Assembly (NCBI RefSeq): GCF_019355555.1
Contig: NZ_CP072145.1
Coordinates: 186,001-250,000, forward strand
DNA from: Rhizobium sp. L51/94
Lineage (GTDB): Bacteria > Pseudomonadota > Alphaproteobacteria > Rhizobiales > Rhizobiaceae
DNA: 64,000 bases
Direction: 5' to 3'
Shown: in pieces, positions 35,193 through 43,886 of the stretch
Layout of the letters: each line of letters begins with the position of its first letter
Position numbering within the stretch: the stretch's first letter is position 1
Notes under the pieces: model-generated
Seen by the model: the letters and a program-made list of their open reading frames with translations, nothing else
Told to the model about the DNA's origin: nothing
Databases searched by the model: none
Position numbers and translations under genes: made by a program

Positions 35193-36737
35193 ATGTGCGG
35201 CGGAAGCTATTCATACATAACCGTAGAAGCTGATCCTGGCCAAGAACTAGAGGTCATCAATGGCTACAGTTTGGCAGGCGATGAGCCAAGCCGGAAAAGC
35301 GTGCTTGCTTCTGTGATAGGGGGGGCGGCTGATGAATTTCCGAGCAATCTGAAAGATGCAATCGACATCCTCACCAAGACGTATCCTCCCGAAAAAACCG
35401 TGGTCAGATTGGTTGACCGTGTAGATCCTGAAGCTGGTAGCAGTGACCTTAAGGTGCAGGAAACGGGACAAAACCGGAAGGTGATGGATGAGTGGAAATC
35501 CATTCTGAACAATATGTCGCCCCCGCAACGCGCCATGTTGGTTGCCTGGAACCGGGTAGAGCGCGACACGGTTCTGGATCGCATCACGAAGCTGCCCTAC
35601 CTGCCGAATGTCGCTGCGACTTATCTGAATGCCAATATTTCCTGTATAAAAAGACAGGAAATGCGTTGGCGTGAAGGCGTCCAAATGGGAATCTGGGAGA
35701 GAATAATCTTCTGGATTTGGATGCTGGTGATGCAACTCGGTGTTATCGTCCCCGATACTGTTTCCGTTTTCCTCGGAGCAGTCATTGCTGTGTTCCGTTC
35801 GGGACCGATCAGATTGCAAAATCAGCTCATGGCAATCGCGATATTGGATTTTCCCTGGGCGGATGAAAGGCTTGCGCGCTTCATCATCCTGCAGCGCTTC
35901 CTTGGTATTCTTCCAACGATTTTGTTCGGTATTTCCGCCCTGGCAGATTCAGGTTTCCGACGGACAGCTTTCAAAGGTGTGAGCAATATATCCTGGAAAG
36001 CAGTTATCTGCATCCTCTGGCAAGTCCTGATGCACAACTGGAAAAATCTGTACGATTTATATTATTCCAAGCGTTTAAGGGCGTTGAGGCTGTCGAGCCT
36101 CGAAAAGTCAGAGATTGTTGAATGTCAAGTTAGTCTGTCACGTTCCAACGCTCTCATCTATGCCGAGTTTGAGATTTACCAACTCGGAAACCGATTCGGA
36201 GCGCAGACGAGTTATTATAAGCAGGATCATGAGGATGTGGCAAAAGGTCTGCATTGGATTGCTCATACAGAGACAAAAGAAGCCGTCCAAAGGAATTTCG
36301 CCGGCAAGTTTTCAATTTTAATTGCGGTCATTGCCATTGGCAGTATGATTTGCACATCAGCCTTTCCAGTCGATCCCTACGCCGGCCTTGTTGCGATTGC
36401 TTATTTTGGTCCCTTGACCATCAGAACTGCGGTTGATGTTTGGGGTCCATCCCAAAGCCTTGAAGATCTTTTGCGCCTGTTCACCATCACTGCTGGGCCA
36501 ACATTTCCGAGCACCCTCTTGATGGTCGTCAATTTGATTTATTGGATTATCACCAGAGAGGCGTTGTTCGTTGGCTTTTCGAACATAAAATTCGCCATCA
36601 CATTCGCAGTTCTGGTTTATCTCAGCCTCTACCCTAAACTTTGGGGGGAGGGATTTTTGTACGTAGGGCTTGCTTGTCAAAAATACGGATCCCGGATTAC
36701 GGGAAAATCCTCTGGAAAAAATAATGTAATTCCATGA
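35193..36737 (+). CDS. Unrecognised T-DNA membrane protein
   Basis: 514 aa. Soluble N-terminal part of about 160 residues, then about six hydrophobic segments: IIFWIWMLVMQLGVIVPDTV (about 170-190), FLGILPTILFGIS, WKAVICILWQVLM, FSILIAVIAIGSMI, FPSTLLMVVNLIYWI and FAITFAVLVYLSLYP. I cannot assign a family. It is the gene next to the right border, so it is the first part of the T-DNA to enter the plant. Candidates would be an opine-export or membrane enzyme function, but no motif supports a choice. Reading frame and length argue for a real gene. Confidence 0.65.
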   Translation: MCGGSYSYITVEADPGQELEVINGYSLAGDEPSRKSVLASVIGGAADEFPSNLKDAIDILTKTYPPEKTVVRLVDRVDPEAGSSDLKVQETGQNRKVMDEWKSILNNMSPPQRAMLVAWNRVERDTVLDRITKLPYLPNVAATYLNANISCIKRQEMRWREGVQMGIWERIIFWIWMLVMQLGVIVPDTVSVFLGAVIAVFRSGPIRLQNQLMAIAILDFPWADERLARFIILQRFLGILPTILFGISALADSGFRRTAFKGVSNISWKAVICILWQVLMHNWKNLYDLYYSKRLRALRLSSLEKSEIVECQVSLSRSNALIYAEFEIYQLGNRFGAQTSYYKQDHEDVAKGLHWIAHTETKEAVQRNFAGKFSILIAVIAIGSMICTSAFPVDPYAGLVAIAYFGPLTIRTAVDVWGPSQSLEDLLRLFTITAGPTFPSTLLMVVNLIYWIITREALFVGFSNIKFAITFAVLVYLSLYPKLWGEGFLYVGLACQKYGSRITGKSSGKNNVIP

Positions 36738-36823
36738 GGATGAAATATGTATTTCAGTTTTTTATTAAATAAAGATTAATTCTCGTATTCCTCCTTAAAG
36801 GTGCTATCTGAAATCCGAAAACA

Positions 36824-36862
36824 TCTTTTGGTTTGATCCGAAAACCGGATTCCACTTTTTCC
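36824..36862. repeat. Rhizobiales-type intergenic repeat fragment (putative)
   Basis: TTTGATCCGAAAACCGGATT followed by CCACTTTTTCCCG resembles a short repeat family common between genes in Rhizobiaceae. It lies inside the T-DNA near the right border. By-eye call only. Confidence 0.3.
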
Positions 36863-37026
36863 CGACGAACACTAAGTTGGCTCTCGAGCATTAAAACGTG
36901 CGGACCCACGTTTCATAGATATCGTGCGCGTCGTAAATTCTTATCCAACTCCAAATCGACACATGTCGTCGATGTCGCGGACTGTTTGTTTTTTCTTCAA
37001 CATCGCGGTGTTGAGAATTGTTTGGT

Positions 37027-37051
37027 TGACAGGATATATTGGAATGTCGCA
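37027..37051 (+). promoter_or_regulatory. T-DNA right border repeat
   Basis: TGACAGGATATATTGGAATG then TCGCA. The 13-base core and the GT at positions 20-21 are intact; the last four bases (CGCA) depart from the usual AAAC and overlap the first unit of the adjacent 8-bp repeat array. Same orientation as the left border, as required. Confidence 0.92.
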
Positions 37052-37269
37052 TCCGTGCATCCGTGCATCCGTGCATCCGTGCATCCGTGCATCCGTGCAT
37101 CCGTGCATCCGTGCATCCGTGCATCCGTGCATCCGTGCATCCGTGCATCCGTGCATCCGTGCATCCGTGCATCCGTGCATCCGTGCATCCGTGCATCCGT
37201 GCATCCGTGCATCCGTGCATCCGTGCATCCGTGCATCCGTGCATCCGTGCATCCGTGCATCCGTGCATC
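37049..37269 (+). repeat. 27 perfect tandem copies of GCATCCGT beside the right border (overdrive-like)
   Basis: 216 bp of perfect 8-bp units from 37049 to 37264 plus a partial unit GCATC. The array starts inside the right border and lies outside the T-DNA, where overdrive sits in octopine plasmids and where 8-bp-repeat transfer-stimulator sequences are known in Ri plasmids. The unit is unlike the octopine overdrive core. A role as binding site for VirC1 or as transfer enhancer is inferred from position. Confidence 0.9.
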
Positions 37270-37342
37270 AGAGGTGGCTCGGGAAATCTGCACAGCGGGG
37301 ATACGAAGTGGATTTTCTGCCTAACTTTGGATTCGATGCTAG

Positions 37343-38756
37343 CATTACAGTTGCAATTTTGATTTCAGGTGAGCGCGTTGGGCGGCAGCTTGATGCGCTC
37401 GTCTCCAACATGACCATGCGATGATGTGGGCGGGCTTTATACGCCGCTGGGCAAGCTTATTCGCAATGCGTCGGACCTCTTGGATGGACCAGCGGATCAG
37501 ATCGTGATGGTCGGCATCCTCGGTCTTTTTTGGGGTGCCGCATTATTGGCGCGATATCGGATCACAGCCATCATTGCGAAGGCGAGCATGACGAGCGAGA
37601 CATGGCGATGCCAGCCATGCCACGAGCGGGTCTCGTTATGATCGAGGCCGAGTTCGTTCTTGGCTGTCTCGAAGCTATCCTCGATTGCCCAACGGTGACC
37701 TTCTACGGATACGAGCGTCTGAATGCCTGTTCCGGCCGGGCACCAAGTCGTGAAGAATGCGAGGTCGCCATCGCTGATATTGCGCCGGATCAACAAGCCA
37801 CGCGTCCAAAGCCCGGTTTGCGTATCACTGTATTCGTCGGCATCGATATCGGCCAGTTCGCAGTAGGCCCAGTCATGAAGCCGCGCGCCTTTTGTGCCAT
37901 CGCCAGCGGAAAGGCGATGCCATGCAGCCGGATCGAGATCACGGGCAATCTCAAGAGCGGTTCCTGCGACGAAAGGCTTACCAGACCAAGCGCCAAAATG
38001 ATGGTCGGATTTAACCCCAAGAACGTAACCTTTGCAGGCTCGGCGCAGCGCTCCTTCGACGTCTCCGACGCCATACACCGCATCTGCTGCCACCCATGAA
38101 AACGGCACTTTGGCTGTCAGCGCCCGCCGAATCATATCGACAGCGAGGGCAGGCTTGGTAGCGAAGGCTACAGCTTCAGGAACATGAGCGGCGGCAAGCC
38201 TTGCCGGATCGCTGGTCCAACTCTTTGGCAAGTACAAGGCTCGATCGATAAAGGCATGACCACGATCGGAAACATAGGCGGTGAACACACCGATTTGGCA
38301 GTTCGTTACCTTGCCCGCTGACCCTGTATATTGACGTGAAACACCGCAAGATGTCTTGCCCTGCTTGAGGAAGCCGGTCTCATCAATGACCAGGACCGCA
38401 TCATCTGTGGCAAGGTGCTCCACAACATACTCGCGCACAATGTCGCGAAGTCCGTCTGCGTCCCAGCGTCCACGACCCAAGATGGCTTGCTGTCGCCACG
38501 GACCAGGATCGCCAGCCGCCTCAGCGCGCATCCAACCTGTCTTACGGCGCTCATCACCTAACAAGCCGTCCAGGAAAAGGTTTGCAGATGCTGCAACGCG
38601 CTCCTGCGTAAACAATCCGCGCATACGCGCCTTAACTTCACGCAGCGACGATGCCCAAAGTTCCAACGTTGTCTCGATCGATGCACCCATCATCCATGAC
38701 CTCCGAATCATGGAGGCCTATAGATTCAGAACTTGTAAAAATACGCAACTGTAATG
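37343..38756 (-). mobile_element. IS701-family element copy A (1414 bp)
   Basis: Ends CATTACAGTTGCAATTTTG (37343) and, reversed from 38756, CATTACAGTTGCGTATTTTT; flanked by CTAG at 37339-37342 and 38757-38760. Identical in gene sequence and length to the inverted copy B. Confidence 0.92.
37497..38711 (-). CDS. IS701-family transposase, copy A
   Basis: 404 aa DDE transposase. N-terminal LRAR-type region, the DDAVLVIDETGFLKQGKTSC motif carrying the first Asp, VPFSWVAADAVYG with the second, and the C-terminal RWAIEDSFETAKNELGLDHN carrying the Glu. A start at 38696 or 38693 (MMGASIETTL) is possible and would match homologues better. Same protein as at 39649-40863. Confidence 0.92.
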   Translation of the reverse strand: MIRRSWMMGASIETTLELWASSLREVKARMRGLFTQERVAASANLFLDGLLGDERRKTGWMRAEAAGDPGPWRQQAILGRGRWDADGLRDIVREYVVEHLATDDAVLVIDETGFLKQGKTSCGVSRQYTGSAGKVTNCQIGVFTAYVSDRGHAFIDRALYLPKSWTSDPARLAAAHVPEAVAFATKPALAVDMIRRALTAKVPFSWVAADAVYGVGDVEGALRRACKGYVLGVKSDHHFGAWSGKPFVAGTALEIARDLDPAAWHRLSAGDGTKGARLHDWAYCELADIDADEYSDTQTGLWTRGLLIRRNISDGDLAFFTTWCPAGTGIQTLVSVEGHRWAIEDSFETAKNELGLDHNETRSWHGWHRHVSLVMLAFAMMAVIRYRANNAAPQKRPRMPTITI

Positions 38757-38760
38757 CTAG

Positions 38761-39599
38761 GCAGTGTCCCCATAAACGGGGTTCATCTTATTGACGGTGT
38801 ATGATTCAATCTCCTTGAAAGGAGATTGCTATGCGCCGTCACGAATTGAGCGACGAAGAATGGGCTATCATTGCACCTCTGTTGCCGAACAATAGCCGTG
38901 GAATTGAACGTGTCGATGACCGCCGGGTGATCAACGGCATCCTCTGGCGTTTCAGGACTGGTTCGTCTTGGCGAGATGTGCCGGAGCGTTATGGCCCGCG
39001 CACGACGCTTTACAATCGGTTCTCCCGATGGCGCAAGGCGGGCGTCTGGGATCGTCTTCTGGACGCCGTTTCAAAGCGTTACGATGGAGACATCGTGATG
39101 ATCGACAGTTCTTGTGTTCGCGTTCACCAGCATGGTGCCAACGCTAAAAAGGGGGATCTGCCGATCCTTGCATGGGACGTTCGCGCGGCGGCCTGACGAC
39201 AAAGATCCACGCTCTTGTCGATGCAGATGGCAGACCGGTTCGGCTCGAACTCACCGCCGGCCAAGCCGGCGATGCACCGATGGCTGAAAAGCTGTTGAGC
39301 GACCTGCGGCCCGGCGCGACGATCCTCGCCGACAAGGCATATGATACCGATGCAATTCGTAACTTTGCCAAGCAACGCAAGTGTTGGGCGAATATCCCTG
39401 CAAAGGCCAATCGAAAGCAGACATTCAGCTTCAACCGCTGGGTCTACCGTCAACGCAATCTCGTGGAACGGTTCTTCAACCGTATCAAGCAGATGCGAGG
39501 CCTCGCGACGCGATACGACCGGCGCGCTGATAATTACATGGCCGCCCTCAAGCTCGTCGCGACGAGGATATGGATCGCCTCAACTAATGAGTCCGTGGC
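38761..39599 (+). mobile_element. IS5-family element (about 839 bp)
   Basis: Ends GCAGTGTCCCC and, reversed, GCCACGGACTC; flanked by CTAG on both sides (38757-38760 and 39600-39603). Contains two overlapping frames joined by a frameshift. Sits between two inverted IS701 copies. Confidence 0.8.
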
Positions 39600-39603
39600 C
39601 TAG
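38831..39603 (+). CDS. IS5-family transposase made by frameshifting (two overlapping frames)
   Basis: Frame 1 (38831-39196) encodes the N-terminal domain RRHELSDEEWAIIAPLLP and VMIDSSCVRVHQHGAN with the first Asp; frame 2 (39172-39603) continues GRSRGGLTTKIHALVDADGR, ATILADKAYDTD and RNLVERFFNRIKQMRG with the remaining Asp and Glu. The switch is expected at or just after the A5G5 run at about 39147-39156. This two-frame layout is normal for the IS427 group, so the gene is probably functional. The last codon runs into CTAG. Confidence 0.88.
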
Positions 39604-41017
39604 CATTACAGTTGCGTATTTTTACAAGTTCTGAATCTATAGGCCTCCATGATTCGGAGGTCATGGATGATGGGTGCATCGATCGAGACAACGTTGGAAC
39701 TTTGGGCATCGTCGCTGCGTGAAGTTAAGGCGCGTATGCGCGGATTGTTTACGCAGGAGCGCGTTGCAGCATCTGCAAACCTTTTCCTGGACGGCTTGTT
39801 AGGTGATGAGCGCCGTAAGACAGGTTGGATGCGCGCTGAGGCGGCTGGCGATCCTGGTCCGTGGCGACAGCAAGCCATCTTGGGTCGTGGACGCTGGGAC
39901 GCAGACGGACTTCGCGACATTGTGCGCGAGTATGTTGTGGAGCACCTTGCCACAGATGATGCGGTCCTGGTCATTGATGAGACCGGCTTCCTCAAGCAGG
40001 GCAAGACATCTTGCGGTGTTTCACGTCAATATACAGGGTCAGCGGGCAAGGTAACGAACTGCCAAATCGGTGTGTTCACCGCCTATGTTTCCGATCGTGG
40101 TCATGCCTTTATCGATCGAGCCTTGTACTTGCCAAAGAGTTGGACCAGCGATCCGGCAAGGCTTGCCGCCGCTCATGTTCCTGAAGCTGTAGCCTTCGCT
40201 ACCAAGCCTGCCCTCGCTGTCGATATGATTCGGCGGGCGCTGACAGCCAAAGTGCCGTTTTCATGGGTGGCAGCAGATGCGGTGTATGGCGTCGGAGACG
40301 TCGAAGGAGCGCTGCGCCGAGCCTGCAAAGGTTACGTTCTTGGGGTTAAATCCGACCATCATTTTGGCGCTTGGTCTGGTAAGCCTTTCGTCGCAGGAAC
40401 CGCTCTTGAGATTGCCCGTGATCTCGATCCGGCTGCATGGCATCGCCTTTCCGCTGGCGATGGCACAAAAGGCGCGCGGCTTCATGACTGGGCCTACTGC
40501 GAACTGGCCGATATCGATGCCGACGAATACAGTGATACGCAAACCGGGCTTTGGACGCGTGGCTTGTTGATCCGGCGCAATATCAGCGATGGCGACCTCG
40601 CATTCTTCACGACTTGGTGCCCGGCCGGAACAGGCATTCAGACGCTCGTATCCGTAGAAGGTCACCGTTGGGCAATCGAGGATAGCTTCGAGACAGCCAA
40701 GAACGAACTCGGCCTCGATCATAACGAGACCCGCTCGTGGCATGGCTGGCATCGCCATGTCTCGCTCGTCATGCTCGCCTTCGCAATGATGGCTGTGATC
40801 CGATATCGCGCCAATAATGCGGCACCCCAAAAAAGACCGAGGATGCCGACCATCACGATCTGATCCGCTGGTCCATCCAAGAGGTCCGACGCATTGCGAA
40901 TAAGCTTGCCCAGCGGCGTATAAAGCCCGCCCACATCATCGCATGGTCATGTTGGAGACGAGCGCATCAAGCTGCCGCCCAACGCGCTCACCTGAAATCA
41001 AAATTGCAACTGTAATG
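39604..41017 (+). mobile_element. IS701-family element copy B (1414 bp), inverted relative to copy A
   Basis: Same ends as copy A; flanked by CTAG at 39600-39603 and 41018-41021. Together with copy A it makes a 1.4-kb inverted repeat around the IS5 element. Confidence 0.92.
39649..40863 (+). CDS. IS701-family transposase, copy B
   Basis: 404 aa, identical over its whole length to the protein of copy A and therefore very recently duplicated. DDE residues intact (VLVIDETGF, WVAADAVYG, AIEDSFETAKNELG). Oriented opposite to copy A. Confidence 0.92.
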   Translation: MIRRSWMMGASIETTLELWASSLREVKARMRGLFTQERVAASANLFLDGLLGDERRKTGWMRAEAAGDPGPWRQQAILGRGRWDADGLRDIVREYVVEHLATDDAVLVIDETGFLKQGKTSCGVSRQYTGSAGKVTNCQIGVFTAYVSDRGHAFIDRALYLPKSWTSDPARLAAAHVPEAVAFATKPALAVDMIRRALTAKVPFSWVAADAVYGVGDVEGALRRACKGYVLGVKSDHHFGAWSGKPFVAGTALEIARDLDPAAWHRLSAGDGTKGARLHDWAYCELADIDADEYSDTQTGLWTRGLLIRRNISDGDLAFFTTWCPAGTGIQTLVSVEGHRWAIEDSFETAKNELGLDHNETRSWHGWHRHVSLVMLAFAMMAVIRYRANNAAPQKRPRMPTITI

Positions 41018-41021
41018 CTAG

Positions 41022-42438
41022 CACTACTTTGGCAGATTCGGGTAAGCTTGGTTTGAGATGATTTGCGCTCTCACTTTTGGGGCGCGATATGGCGGATTGG
41101 GATACGGAGCTTTCAGCATTTTTGCAGCCATTTCTGGAGAAGCTTGGACACAAGAAACGGCGACAGATGTGTCCACTTTATGTGTCGGGACTTATCGGTC
41201 CCGGAGACCGCAAGAGTATTGAGCCGATGGCGGAACGGTTCGCTCCAGGCCAGTACGACCGCCTCCACCATTTCATTTCCGACGGCCTTTGGGATGCTGT
41301 TCCTCTTGAGGCCGAGCTCGCGCTGCAGGCGGACAGGATCGTTGGCGCATCCGATGCGTTTCTGGTGATTGATGACACCGGCCTGCCGAAGAAGGGTGAT
41401 CATTCGGTCGGAGTCGCGCCGCAATATGCCTCGATGCTGGGCAAGAGAGCAAATTGCCAGACGCTGGTGTCGGTGACGCTTGCGCGAGATGAGGTGCCGG
41501 TCCCGGTTGGCCTGCGTCTGTTCCTGCCGGATAGCTGGATCGGTGATCAGGAGCGCATGGCGAAGGCTGGGGTCCCAGACGACATGCGGACCCCGCGCAC
41601 GAAGCCGGAGATTGCTCTTGCCGAGATCGATCGGTTGATCGTGACCGGTGTCCGGTTTGGAACAGTGCTGGCTGACGCAGGTTACGGCCTGTCGGCTGCG
41701 TTCCGAAAGGGCTTAAGTGAACGTGGCCTCACCTGGGCGGTCGGTATCCCCAAGCATCAGAAGGTCTATCCCGACGATGTCGAATTGATCTTTCCCGTCT
41801 CCGGTCATGGCCGCCCTCGCAAGCATTCGATCCCCGACACCCTTTCAGCTGCCGCCGAAACGATGTTGGCATCTGCAAGCTGGAAGAAGGTCAGTTGGCG
41901 CCGCGGCACAAAAGGTCGCCTGACCGCACGGTTTGCAGCATTGCGCATCCGGATCGCCGATGGCATGCCGCAGCGCATCTATGACAAGGGACAGCAGCAC
42001 ATGCCGGGCGAAGCGGCCTGGCTAGTTGGCGAATGGCGATCAAACGACGAGCGCAAATACTATCTGTCCAACTTGCCGGTCGATGCGACATTGAAAGTAC
42101 TGGCGGCCGCGATCAAGGCGAGATGGGTCTGCGAACAGGCGCATCAGCAGATGAAAGAGGAGCTCGGTCTCGATCACTTCGAGGGCCGATCGTGGCAAGG
42201 CCTACATCGGCACGCTCTGATGACGATGATCGCTTATGCTTTTCTCCAGCACCAGAGATTGCAAACTGCAAAGCGGGAAAAAAAAGAAGCTACGAGTTCG
42301 CCGTGGGCCGCCTGAACCGACCTTGCCAGCCGTCCGTCGAGCCGTGATCAATGCGCTTGCTGCACCGACAGCACAGATACGATGTCCGCACTGTCAACAG
42401 CACTTCCAAAGCAAAAATTCAATTCTGCCAAAGTAGTG
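41022..42438 (+). mobile_element. Second type of IS701-family element (1417 bp)
   Basis: Inverted ends CACTACTTTGGCAGATTC and CACTACTTTGGCAGAATT; flanked by CTAG at 41018-41021 and 42439-42442. Only distantly related to copies A and B. It is inserted directly next to copy B, sharing one CTAG. Confidence 0.9.
41077..42315 (+). CDS. IS701-family transposase (second type)
   Basis: 412 aa, homology starting at about residue 6 (DWDTELSAFLQPFLEKLGHK). DDE motifs: AFLVIDDTGLPKKGDHSVGV, GTVLADAGYGLSAAF and WVCEQAHQQMKEELGLDHFE. Full length and intact. The + strand promoter is presumably within the 55-bp left end. Confidence 0.92.
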   Translation: MGRDMADWDTELSAFLQPFLEKLGHKKRRQMCPLYVSGLIGPGDRKSIEPMAERFAPGQYDRLHHFISDGLWDAVPLEAELALQADRIVGASDAFLVIDDTGLPKKGDHSVGVAPQYASMLGKRANCQTLVSVTLARDEVPVPVGLRLFLPDSWIGDQERMAKAGVPDDMRTPRTKPEIALAEIDRLIVTGVRFGTVLADAGYGLSAAFRKGLSERGLTWAVGIPKHQKVYPDDVELIFPVSGHGRPRKHSIPDTLSAAAETMLASASWKKVSWRRGTKGRLTARFAALRIRIADGMPQRIYDKGQQHMPGEAAWLVGEWRSNDERKYYLSNLPVDATLKVLAAAIKARWVCEQAHQQMKEELGLDHFEGRSWQGLHRHALMTMIAYAFLQHQRLQTAKREKKEATSSPWAA

Positions 42439-42497
42439 CTAGGAACAGGAGATACCATGACAAGACGACCGCGCCGGAACCAAAGCCCGCCTTTCAT

Positions 42498-43414
42498 GTA
42501 CTGCCAGATGTTCTCTACCGGGTTCAATTCAGGCGATCTCGGCGGTAGAAACATCAAGGTGATGTTATCAGGGATCTTTAGCTTCGGCGTCGTATGCCAA
42601 CCCGCCTGGTCGAGAATCAGAACTGCATGTGCTCCATTATCGACGGCAAGGCTGATTTCGTCGAGATGCTGCTGCATGGCGTCTGTGTCGCAATAGGGAA
42701 GAACGAGACCTGCCCCCTTGCCTTTCTTGAGGCAGATTGCGCCGAAGATATACGCCCACATGGTGCGCTGATCGTGCGGTGCAGAAGGTCGGGTTCCCCG
42801 ACGTGCCCAACGGCGCGTGATCTTGTTTTTCTGTCCTATGCGAGCTTCATCGGCCCACCAGATTTCGAGATCCGTGCCGGGCGGGCATTTGGCCCGGATC
42901 TCTGCAAGCGCGGCTGCAAAGTCTTTTTAAAAGCGTCGCCCTCCAGCTCATTCTGCGCATAATGGCGGGGACGAGCAGAGATCTTGGCAAAGCCCAGAGC
43001 CTTCAACTCTCGTCCGACCGTCGTATCGTCCATGGAGACACGGAATTCTTCGAAGATCCACTGCGCCAGATCTCTGCGCCGCCATCGCACGACGCCATCG
43101 ACGGCCGGAATCGGTCCCCGTTCCACGATCTTTGCTAATGCCTGCCGCTGGGTATCATTCAGTTTCGCCCGCCCACCTGGAGCCTTGCCGTTGATCAGCC
43201 CATCGGGGCCGCGGGCATTGAAACGCACCACCCAGTCGCGCACGATTTGGACCGTCACGCTGCCAAGCCGGGCCGCATCCGCGCGCGAGCCGCCATCATA
43301 GATCGAGGCCAGCGACAATAGGCGTCGTGCCTGATTGGCATCCTTCGTCTGCCGCGCCAGTAGACGCAGACCCGTACCATCGAAATCCCGCCGCAACGAA
43401 AGCGCTGAACCCAT
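42498..43414 (-). pseudogene. IS630-family transposase, -1 frameshift type, 3' end lost
   Basis: First frame 43414-42836: MGSALSLRRDFDGTGLRLLA, helix-turn-helix and linker, to DAFKK. At TTTTAAAAAG (about 42925-42934) a -1 shift joins KDFAAALAEIRAKCPPGTDL, the Asp motif LEIWWADEARIGQ, VLILDQAGWHTTP and RSPELNPVENIWQYM. Programmed -1 frameshifting is known for this IS630 subgroup, so the frame change itself need not be damage. Homology stops after QYM near 42498, losing the C-terminal 40 or so residues, 55 bp from the CTAG element. Confidence 0.8.
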
Positions 43415-43781
43415 TGCAAACCTCCTGTTTGCGCCATCGAGTCAGATTCGTCGACTTTTGGGAACCCCAACAGAGTCACACATCGCGCTCGTTGGTTCTC
43501 TACATTTGGCTGCTGCGTCAAGTTTTTTTGTTCGCTTTGTCTTTATCCAATCCGGTTGAAGTATAACAAGCGTCCCATGGTTCTCTTCGGTGTGCGGTCT
43601 ATCCATTTCCGCCACCACTATCCGGGGCTTTTCGCTTCATATCCAGGGTGCCGATGCAGTGTATTAAACGCGGTCTTCGATCCGCATCCAACTGTCTCGC
43701 ATTCGTCCGTCCCGGTCCGGTCGCTTCACCTCATGGACATTGAGGACTTTATCCGCGAACGAACTTCAAAAAAACGGTTCT
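43415..43781. other. Spacer between IS630 remnant and IS21
   Basis: No gene recognised. Probably includes the outer end of the IS630 element and a stretch of old plasmid or IS110 flank. IS21 begins at 43782. Confidence 0.4.
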
Positions 43782-43886
43782 TGCGGATTTCGCTAAATCG
43801 GGACAGCGGTTTCAGCAAGTCGCGGACAAGCGTTTCGCTAAGTCGCGGACAACGGATGCGATCGAATCCCGGTTGCCTTGTTGCTG

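Larger units (their letters stand above)
29624..37051 (+). other. T-DNA, left border to right border (about 7.4 kb)
   Basis: Both 25-bp borders read TGRCAGGATATAT on the + strand. VirD2 cuts after the third base, so the left border keeps 22 bases inside and the right border three, which places the T-DNA between 29627 and 37029. Contents: opine synthase (-), plast-family gene (+), 6b (+), a 514-aa membrane protein (+), and a 375-bp direct repeat. The base composition is more AT-rich than the flanks, as usual for T-DNA. No ipt, iaaM or iaaH lies inside. Confidence 0.88.

Noticed and set aside
37049..37269. CRISPR array or coding repeat (open frames on all strands through the 8-bp repeat)
   Set aside because: Units are contiguous 8-mers with no spacers and no cas genes; the long frames are a trivial result of a stop-free repeat and change nothing in coding evidence.
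37343..41017. Composite transposon formed by inverted IS701 copies A and B
   Set aside because: The inside is only another IS with its own CTAG flanks, and a CTAG separates every element; serial insertion explains it better than a cargo transposon.
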